Source of the DNA: Xiphophorus maculatus
Taxonomy: Eukaryota > Chordata > Actinopteri > Cyprinodontiformes > Poeciliidae
DNA: 64,000 nt
Assembly: GCF_002775205.1 (NCBI RefSeq)
Contig: NC_036443.1
Location: forward strand, 17,026,373 to 17,090,372
Direction of reading: 5' to 3'
The translations under genes were made by a program, and so were the position numbers. Under the pieces are notes generated by a model. It had not been told where the DNA came from and made no database searches. It saw nothing but the letters and a program-made list of their open reading frames with translations. This document shows, in pieces, positions 11,199 to 29,182 of this stretch. Position 1 is the stretch's first letter. Each line of letters opens with the position of its first letter.

Positions 11199-14062
11199 AT
11201 GGGCTCTATCAAGAAGAAGTTGGTGATCGTTGGGGACGGTGCTTGTGGGAAGACATGTCTGCTCACGGTTTTCACCAAAGACCTCTTCCCTGACGTCTAT
11301 GTGCCTACTGTATTTGAGAACTATGTGGCAGACATTGAAGTGGATCAGAAAGAGGTAAGGGATGATGTCACCTGGTTGGAAGTCTGACTGCTGGCTTACT
11401 TAGTGAGCAAACAGACAAAAACAAGTCTTTCTTGGAAGGTGGGCCCTAATATTTTACAATTACTTTTTGAAGTTTTAAAATTATGATACTTGTCGTGACT
11501 AATTATGAATACCATTATTAGTAAATTGCAATGTCTTAAAATTGCAATGTCTAAAAATAAAATATTCTAATGATTTCATTTTCTATAAAATCATGTGAAT
11601 AATTTTATTCTCCCATTAGACCAAAAATAAAAAATCAAAGCACTTTTGTATTCTTTTTCAGTATTTATTGCTGAGAATAAAATCCAAAGTTTACCATTCT
11701 ACTTTCATTTTGTTCTACTTTCTAACTCACGCACTTTACCATGTAGTCTGTAGTTGCTGCGTCTTCTTTTCACTTTTCAATTAGAAACCACATACACTTT
11801 AGAACATAACAGAGAACTGGAATGAAAGGGGTGCGCTGTTTTAATTTTCTTCAGAAATAAAAATGTAAAGAGGGAGACATGCATTTGTACTCAGCCCTTC
11901 AGAAGCAATTATTTTGTACAACCACAGTTTGAAGCAATTATAACTTTAGTCTTTGGGGTACATAGCTATCAAATGAAAAATGACTGCTTACATTGTTTTT
12001 TGTCAGCAAAAAACAATTTGTTTTTAGTGAGTCAAAGGCTCTAGAACAGATTATATACTTGAGAAAAAGAAACCATTATAAAATTATGTGAAATCAACAT
12101 TTATCTAATATTATTACATTTTAAGTTTTATTTCATGCAGCATAGTTTTGTCACGTTATAAAATGCAAACAAAAAAAACTTAAAGTATTGTTAAAGGATT
12201 TATATAAAAGACGCTAAAAAATATATATTTTTTTGTTTAAAATAATATTAAAACAGACAACATAATTTCCATGATCATCAAAATACTGTGTAGACCTAAC
12301 TTTCTGTAACGATTACAGAAATTTTCTAAACTTATACATTTGCTCTTTTATCAGATACAGTTGGCACTTTGGGACACAGCAGGTCAGGAAGACTATGACC
12401 GACTGAGGCCGCTTTCCTATCCAGACACTGATGTAATCCTTCTGTGCTTCTCTGTGGTCAGCCGGGACAGTTTAGGTATTGTTTGTGACCTGGGTTGAAA
12501 GTAATATCTATCTATCCATCTGCTGACCCAAGATTTACATTTTGTCATGTGGTGATGTACACTGTCAAAAAAAAAAAAGACTCTGATTTATGGTAAAATA
12601 ACGGCAGTTGTGGTTACTAGAATTTTGCTGTATTTATACAGTAAATCCTTATTTATCGGCATTTATAAATAATATGGTAAAATTTTGGTTCTGTGGTTCT
12701 GACAGTCGTGGTATCTTACCCTAAAGCAGGCACACAAAGAAGATGGTACTTTCAATGCAGCTGGTCCCTGTGTGAGCATGTACCACTTGCCTTGATTACT
12801 TAAAATAAAAGCTTGGAACCAGACTTCTCGCATATCCTTAGAACAAAAGCAGAAGTTTTTTTATAACTTAACAGAAGGAAAACCCAGACATCTTCTCCCT
12901 GGTCACTCTCTCCAGCTCATTCTGGGGGACCCCAAGGCATTCCCATGCCAGAAGGTTATTCATATAATATAATCCCCTCAGCTAGTGCAGTCATACATGA
13001 GGTCTCCTACCAGTGGGACATGTAAAATCTGAAGAGATTAGCACACAGGATGCATGCTGATATCTGAACTGGAGTTCAGATATCAGTGAAGAAGCATCCC
13101 CTCTACGCCTAACCCTATTACTAAGTTTGAGTCCAACCACCCTATGGATAAAGTTCATACCCAGATGACACCCCTTTCATGACAGTATCCAACAATTGAA
13201 ACCTGAAGATGTGAAGAGCAGACTCTGTTGCTCAGTTACCATCCCTGAAGGTGGTGATCCCTCATTTGTCGTGTAAAGCCCAGCTGTGGTTAAGCTCCTG
13301 AGGCCAAGGTTTAACCACAAGACACTTGCCTGGTTCCCCACCTGCCTGACTTTGGGAAAAGGCTCCAAAACCCGGGCAATCTCATCTCTTGTGATCTGCC
13401 AAATAATCCAAATCCTTGAATCACTTCTTGTCTGACCCAGCTCCTGAAGTCAATTTGCCAATTTAAGTGACCCTACCAGGATCCTAATCAATGGACAACA
13501 TAGCCTTCATGATGATAGGGTCCCACCACATTAAGGTGGCGATTCAAAAGAGGAGCTAATAATGATAGAATTAGGTTTTATTTAGCATATTATAGATTAG
13601 GAAAGTGATTTATGTTGCTAATTGATACATTTTTTTCTTTACTTTTTGCAGTAAATGTTAAAGAAAAGTGGACTCCTGAAGCGAAACACTTCTGTCCTCA
13701 TGTTCCCATAGTCCTGGTGGGGAACAAAACGGATCTTCGCGACGATGAGAGTGTCAGAAAAATGCTTGCCAAACAGAACGAGGCATGTTGAGTTAGTTGT
13801 TTATATTTTTTGTGTAGCTCAAAATAACTATGTATTTTTGTCTACTTAAAAATCACGAAATGTGTAAATCTATGAAATTTGTTTTCAGGAGCCAATTAAA
13901 TATGAAGAGGGCAAAGACATGTCTACACAAATTGCCGCCTACAGCTACCAGGAGTGTTCTGCTAAAAACAATGATGGCGTGAGGCAAGTCTTTGACACTG
14001 CAGCTAAGGCAGCGTTGACGTACAAGAGACATCAGAAGAAGAGTCACTGTGCGCTTTTATAA
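11199..14062 (+). CDS. RhoA-subfamily small GTPase
   Basis: Membrane-anchored GTP switch for actin and contractility signalling. Four coding exons: 11199-11354, 12355-12475, 13652-13782, 13889-14062 (TAA); 193 residues, exactly the RhoA length. The P-loop GDGACGKT, switch [17 protein letters not shown], switch [22 protein letters not shown], the GNKTDLRDD guanine-binding loop and ECSAK are all intact, so it should bind and hydrolyse GTP. It ends KKSHCALL: a polybasic stretch, a Ser at the position of RhoA Ser188, and a CAAX box whose final Leu predicts geranylgeranylation. The core is near-identical to RhoA/B/C, but the start (MGSIKKK instead of MAAIRKK), the insert helix ([19 protein letters not shown]) and the C-terminus differ, suggesting one of the extra teleost rhoA duplicates (rhoad-like); the paralogue name is uncertain. 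The intron after 13782 uses a GC donor. AATAAA at 14577. Confidence 0.93.
12880..13540 (-). mobile_element. Decayed non-LTR (Rex3/RTE-like) retrotransposon copy in rhoA-like intron 2
   Basis: Segments at 12885-12955 and 13005-13025 resemble the LINE 3' end at 61.4-62.0 kb: a CCCAGACATCTTCTCCCTGG-like start, CCCCAAGGCATTCCCA, and CCAGTGGGACATG. At 13110-13155 CCACCCTATGGA and AAAGTTCAT correspond to the same element further 5'. At 13220-13540 the sequence resembles other teleost repeat consensus (GGCCAAGGTTTAACC, CACATTAAGGTGGCGATTCA). It is strongly diverged with no open frame, so old. Boundaries are approximate, and it may be a composite of two elements. Confidence 0.55.
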
Positions 14063-15154
14063 GTAGCGCTATCTTGAAGCTCTCATGATGGGCAGATCCT
14101 AAATCTTTAGAACTTAAAGGGAGGAATTTAAAGCCAAAACGTTTCAAACCAAGGCTGATTTGTACATCACGAAGAACAAAGACAAAAACAGCTACGCTAC
14201 AGAAAAACTGTAATGAGAGTCATGACCTTGTACAAAATCAATTTGTAATTTGGTTTAAAAATAATAATTGCTAATAGTAACATAAATCTTTCTTGACACC
14301 ATAACACCACAATTTTAAATGCCAAGACATTTTTGTACCACACTGTGAAATTCATTAACCAGGGGATCAATTCACAAACAGATGAGCTGAATTAGCCTTC
14401 ATATTTTGTCACTGAGTCTAATATAATATATACTGTATTGTCTTCACAAGGCATTGTATATTTTTAGTCTCCCTTTTAAGCCATCATATCTCCATTATAC
14501 TGTCCTGTATACCTATGATCTTTTCAGCCATATTTTAACTTTATAACTCAATTATCATGAGATTCTGAATATAGAAAATAAACTAATATTCTGTTACTGG
14601 TGAAATATTTTTTGTTAGTTACAAGTTTTGGTTGTGGTATCTTCCTTTTAATGATTTTTTTTGTGAGTACTTTTTGTTGCATTCAGTTATCATTTACTGC
14701 AACAATTTGATGTTTATTTTAATACCTTTCATAAAACGTCTTGCATGCTTTCATATTCGGTCAAACGTTTTACGAAATAGCCTAGGATCATATCCAATTT
14801 CAGATTTACTTGCCATATTGTCAAGAGATTACACTGTCATAAAATTTGTAAAACACAGTGGTCTTTTTCTTTAATGTAAGGATATTGTGTTGTTCAAATA
14901 CTTTATTGAACAGCAGCTTCAACAGAAACTGTAATATAAGAATATGTATTGTACTTGCAGGGAAATGCAAGCAGTAATGCATGTTATAATGTTTTTGTAA
15001 AGGTATTTCATTCAATGAAGTGAATGAAAAAGAAATAAGGCAGACTGTACTGGATGTCCGGACCTGATTCTTTATTTTGCTAAAAAAAAAAAAAAACACA
15101 AAAATGAGGAGGTATCAGATTTTAGTGGATATATTATCAAAGTTTTTTTTTGGA
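14063..15154. other. 3' UTR of the rhoA-like gene and AT-rich intergenic DNA
   Basis: The likely 3' UTR extends to AATAAA at 14577-14582. Beyond that is AT-rich sequence with no supported exon or recognisable repeat, ending in an A-run at 15081-15095. Confidence 0.4.
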
Positions 15155-15355
15155 GGACGGTAAAGCAGTAGATTGCACTGTTGCCTGACAGCAAGGAAGT
15201 CCTGGGTTTGATTCCTGGCTATGTTTCTGGGTTCTGGGTTGGAATCTTAGCCACAAAGAAAGAGCCCTGTACAAATCTGCATGCAAAGAGAATGGATTAT
15301 CTCCAGAACTCCTTAGCATTCAATAGTCCAAAAATGTGACTGCTAAGTTAACTGT
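15155..15355 (+). mobile_element. Decayed tRNA-related SINE-like repeat
   Basis: A region at 15160-15220 reads as a diverged copy of the common teleost repeat with a tRNA-like head: GCACTGTTGCCTGACAGCAA, then a B-box-like GGGTTTGATTCC. It continues with a diverged body ending in AGTCCAAAAATGTGACTG near 15325-15345. No open frame and no clear target duplication. The family is named from memory of similar fish repeats, so it is tentative. Confidence 0.5.
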
Positions 15356-15839
15356 TTTCTCTGAAATGCCCTTAACCCTCTGATGCATGACATATTGACT
15401 ATACAGTCTTCCATGAGTGGGTCTTTTTGGACCCGTGTTTAAATCAATGTGTTTTTTTATGCTACTTTTGTCATTTTGATTAAAAACAATGTTTAGTACA
15501 CTTCCTGCTGTGTTCATTTCACACAAGTATTATTTTATGTTTGAAATATTTTCATTTTTAAGCATTTTTAGAAGAAATTATAGAACATTTGTGACGATTT
15601 GTAGAACATTTTTAAAACAAAATGACAACAACAACAGCAGTTTTACAACAGCAATGTTGGAGCAATGTCAGCGTCCATTATGTGTGTATGGGTGTGTGTG
15701 TGGGGGGGAGGAAGGACGGGATAGAAAGAGCACATTTCTTGAAAGTAGCTAGCTAACCAAGCTAGCTAACATTGCCGTCTGTATTCTATTGTGCTGTGTG
15801 TATCATGCATGTGGGGGTGTGTATGTATGTGCATTTTTT

Positions 15840-16471
15840 ATCCATCCATCCATCCATCCATCCATCCATCCATCTTCTTTCGTTTATCCGGGGTTAGGTT
15901 GCAGGGTAGGAGCCTAAGAAGGGAAGCCCACAGTTCGCTCTCCCCAGCCACTTGTTCCAGTTCCTCCAGGGAAATCCCAAGGCGTTTCCAGGCCAGCCGA
16001 GAAACATAGTCCCTCCAGAATGTCCTGGGTCTTCCTCTCGGCCTCTTCCCGGTGGGTCATGCCCAGAAGACCTCACCAGAGAGGCGACCAGGAGGCATCC
16101 TAATCAGATTCCCGAGCCACCTCAACTGGCTCCTCTCGACATGAAGGAGCAGCAGCTCTACTCTGATTCCCTCCCAGATGACTGAGCTTCTCTCTCTAAT
16201 GGACAGCCCAGACACCCTAAAAAACTAACACTCATTTCGGCCACTTGTATCCGTGACCTCTTTCTTTTGGACATGACCCAAAGCGCATGATCATAGATGA
16301 GGGTAGGAACTTAGACCGGTAAATCAAGAGCTTTGCTTTTTGGCTCAGCTCTCTCTTCACCTCGACAGACTGGTACCACACCCGCTTCACTTCAGACACT
16401 GCGCCAGTCTGTTGATCTCCCGCTGCACTTGGGGCAGGACATCCTCCCCGACCAGGAGAAGACACTCTATT
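15840..16471 (-). mobile_element. Rex3/RTE-like LINE, 5'-truncated 3' end, nested
   Basis: On the minus strand this is the C-terminal end of a non-LTR reverse transcriptase ORF with a (GATG)n tail, seen on the + strand as (ATCC)n at 15840-15874. The same order of motifs is seen at 61398-62034: CTCTCCCCAGCCACTTGTTC, GAATGTCCTGGGTCTTCC, CACCAGAGAGGCGACCAGGA, CATGATCATAGATGAGGGTA, ACTTGGGGCAGGA. Its frame is broken in several places and it is more diverged than the 61-kb copy, hence older. GATG-type tails and 5' truncation fit Rex3; I cannot exclude a related RTE subfamily. Confidence 0.7.
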
Positions 16472-16647
16472 CTTTTTCAGCTAATTTATTTATGTATTTA
16501 TTTATATATCTATGAATTTTTATTTTATTTATTGAGATAATAAAATAAAGAACCTTGAACACATTGATCAACAGGTTTTGCATGTAATTCAACACATTTT
16601 CTCTTTTGGTTTTCTCATCCAGGGTGTCAGATACACACAGCGACACA

Positions 16648-16838
16648 CCGACACACACACACACAAATAACACACATGCACAATAAAGTATAGGCAGTAA
16701 TGTTAGCTAGCTTGGTTAGATAACTATTGTTAGCTAACTTCAAAGAAGGCTAATTGGCTAATAAGGCTAATAAGGTTGATTTGTGACAATAACACTGTCA
16801 CAGCACTGATGATCGACACACACACACACACACACACA
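16648..16838. repeat. (CA)n microsatellites
   Basis: Two CA tracts lie at about 16650-16664 and 16816-16838, both within the right half of the piggyBac-like remnant. A matching GT-rich tract occurs in its left arm at 15680-15702. A short direct duplication of AGATTCCCATTAAATTCCA follows at 16986-17030. Confidence 0.7.
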
Positions 16839-17264
16839 AACACATTTGTGAGGTAACAATAAAGATAATTATATGTAAAAGTTCTTGCAGTGTAAAATAT
16901 TATTATTCAGGGTTGAGACTTAGGACTCAGTGTGTATGGTTCACAAAAAAATGTGTTCCTGACAGTCACAGTTGGTAAGAAACAAAGATTCCCATTAAAT
17001 TCCATAGATTAAGATTCCCATTAAATTCCACTTCCATAAGTGGGTGATTTAGGACCCACTTATGGAAGAATGGGGTAGTAATAGAAAACATGCTATTTCT
17101 TAAAATGTGTGAAAGGTAAATTAAAAATTTTAATTGCATGATATCAATAACATGTTTGTTGAGGAATACCTGGAATATGAAGTGATGAAAACTTTTCATT
17201 ACAAAGATATTGCAAAAAAGATGACCTCACCGGGTCCAAAAGTACCCACATATTCTTCAGAGGG

Positions 17265-18434
17265 TTTACAGGTCTGTGTTTTTCAGTGTTGTCCTATTAT
17301 AGTCTTGCAACCTCTCGCCCAATGACAACCGGAAATAGACACCACTAGGCAACAGGCCTCGATACCTCCTAGAATGCAACCCTGCAAGGACAAGGAAGTA
17401 TAAAAAATAGATGGCTGGGTTTTTGCAAACACTAGAAGAAAATATACTCTAAAAATTATGCATTGTGATTAAATGAAAATAAATTATTATTTATGTAAAA
17501 TACTATGACCTGAACTAGTTGTTGGCAGAAACAAAGTTTTACCTCAAGGTCAGGTTTTTGGTTAAAATTAGAATACACAGGTCTTTAGTATGTAATTGTA
17601 AAACAATACTGCAAATACAATTTTAATTAAATATATTAAAAGTCTATACAACAAATCTAATTTCCAAGTCTACACAATTGAGACTACCAGGAAAACCTAA
17701 GTTTAACATAACCATCAAACTTATACTCTTTTATTTGCTTAAATGTTGCACGGCTCTCCATTGTACTTGCAACTTTACGTCTTCCTTCTATCTTAGTCGG
17801 TTTACGGACACCAATCACACTCGAGAACTGGAGTTTTAGTCCCGCCCTCTGTGACATATCTTCCTGTGGCCATTTTACATCTGGCTAACTAAAAAAAAAA
17901 AAAAAAAAAAAGCAAAAAGAAAACGTTGCACTCACCTTAGCTTCAACGTGACGTATTATAAAAAGGCTGTTATTGAAATAAGTCCAGGGTAAGTCTTTTA
18001 TCCGTTCTGTCTAAAAATGCACTCGAGTTTTGTAACAGTTGAGAGCCGTTTTGGTTCGGTGTGTCAATCCTGGAGTTGCTAGTTAGCTTAGCTGCTAGCA
18101 GAGATGACCGCTGCACGTTAGGTTCCTACTCTCCTGTTAATATTTGTGTGTGCTTTGCTAGCTACAGAAGAATGTCTCTCGTTGAAAGTTTTAGTAGTTT
18201 GTTTAATAATGTGGACAGAAAGGTAAGAAGATTAACTCAAAGTGAGAGTAGTGTGTGCACAGTAAAAATATGCATCCGAATGATCGTATTGCACAACACT
18301 ACTCTGCACCCTGACTTTAATTTTTTTTTCTGTAATCCGATATCTCATCTCATCTCCTTATTGCTGCTGTCATCTTGCATTCAATAGTTTTAACTGTCAA
18401 GAAGCAAACGCTTTGAGGAAATTTCAAAGTCGAC
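17265..18434 (+). promoter_or_regulatory. Upstream region and leader of the rbm10-like gene, with a strong uORF
   Basis: No repeat is recognised from 17265 to about 17880; an A-run lies at 17891-17911. A likely first exon ends at the GTAAGA donor at 18223. It contains an ATG at 18172 in good context (A at -3) that opens a 17-codon frame to the donor. Splicing to the acceptor before 18388 adds TTT TAA, closing an 18-residue uORF upstream of the main ATG at 18435. No TATA box is evident. The exact transcription start cannot be seen. Confidence 0.45.
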
Positions 18435-28196
<9,762 letters not shown>

Positions 28197-29082
28197 CCGC
28201 TTGCATTTTCCGTTTCTCCCATCCTAGGAAATGATGAACTTTTAAAAGTGAACATATTATTGCTATCTGTATAAGAACCTCTTGTAGATAGATATTATAA
28301 TTACCTCAACAGTGGTAATAGTGAACTGATCCTGTAGCAGTAAATGTTGGAATATTGCACAAATTGCACCTTTTTCGCTTGCTTCCTGAATAATGCAGTT
28401 TTCATTTTTCACTGGCTTTGATGTTTGTAATAAAAAAGTTTGGAAAAACATTTGCTGCTCAGAAATTGAGTATCTGTAGTCTACAGATCTTTATGCCAGC
28501 AAATGAGTCTATGCACCATAGATTATTTTTTCTTTTAAGTTAATGCTGCATGCCTCGTCATTCAATGAATGACTGATCTGGGCATGAACTATGTATATTT
28601 TTGAGTGAGTACTTTTCTACAGATGTTGAGGCGGGAACATTGTGGCTACCTGAACTGTTAAAAAAAAAAGTCTCACCATCATTAATGTGTAGATAGGAAT
28701 TGTTTCTGTTTATCTTGTTTTAATGTACAATGAAACTAATATTGTCTTTAGAAAATTATTTTTGTCTATGTATTTGTCAATGTTACTGTTTCATTAAGCT
28801 AATGTACATTTAAAAAAAAAAAAAAAACAATCTTCACTGATTTGAAAGGAGGTGGAATGTATATCAGATTTCAACATTTTAACCAGAAATTTCACCAGCT
28901 GTGTCTTTCGTTTATGTTCACATAAAGAAAGCGGAATATATTGCAATTGCCGATATGAGTTTTGTGGTGTAACAGCTTTGTTTGTTTGTTTTTTTTGGCT
29001 CTACAAAAGCAGAGGTTCCTGATTTTTGGTTTTCGTGCAACTGCAACCCTCTTACTAAACCTGCTCGTGCTGCGCCTGCGTG
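28197..29082. other. 3' UTR of rbm10-like gene and intergenic spacer
   Basis: AATAAA at 28429-28434 is the likely polyadenylation signal, 233 bp after the stop. The rest is AT-rich with an A-run at 28811-28827. I see no exon or recognisable repeat. Confidence 0.5.
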
Positions 29083-29096
29083 GTTTCCATAGTAAC
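29083..29096 (+). promoter_or_regulatory. X-box (RFX binding site) upstream of lrrc23
   Basis: GTTTCCATAGTAAC fits every position of the imperfect-palindrome X-box consensus RYYNYYWWRRNRAC. It lies 87 bp before the lrrc23 ATG, within a locally GC-richer stretch. RFX factors drive ciliary genes through promoter-proximal X-boxes, which fits a radial-spoke protein gene. Binding itself is inference. Confidence 0.7.
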
Positions 29097-29182
29097 GTTG
29101 TCAAACTTAGTTCTTTTGAAAACTGCTCAGACATCGCTCGCAAACAAGCTAGCTGTACCACTTTAAGATAATATTGGCCCCA

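Larger units (their letters stand above)
15376..17264. mobile_element. piggyBac-like non-autonomous element remnant, with a LINE inserted inside
   Basis: The left end follows TTAA (15372-15375) and starts CCCTCTGATGCATGACATAT, with TGGGTCTTTTTGGACCC shortly inside. The right end mirrors it in reverse: ACCGGGTCCAAAAGTACCCA and then CTTCAGAGGG, followed by TTTA (a one-base change from TTAA). Inside are long inverted arms: AGCTAACCAAGCTAGCTAACATT at 15751-15773 and its complement near 16700-16725, each followed by a GT/CA microsatellite. Ends of the form CCCT(C)...GCATGA with TTAA targets are typical of piggyBac. No transposase is visible. The Rex3-like fragment at 15840-16471 lies between the arms, so it went in later. 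Confidence 0.55.

Noticed and set aside
15840-15874. (ATCC)n as an independent microsatellite
   Set aside because: It is the 3' tail of the adjoining minus-strand LINE, as in the second copy at 61398.
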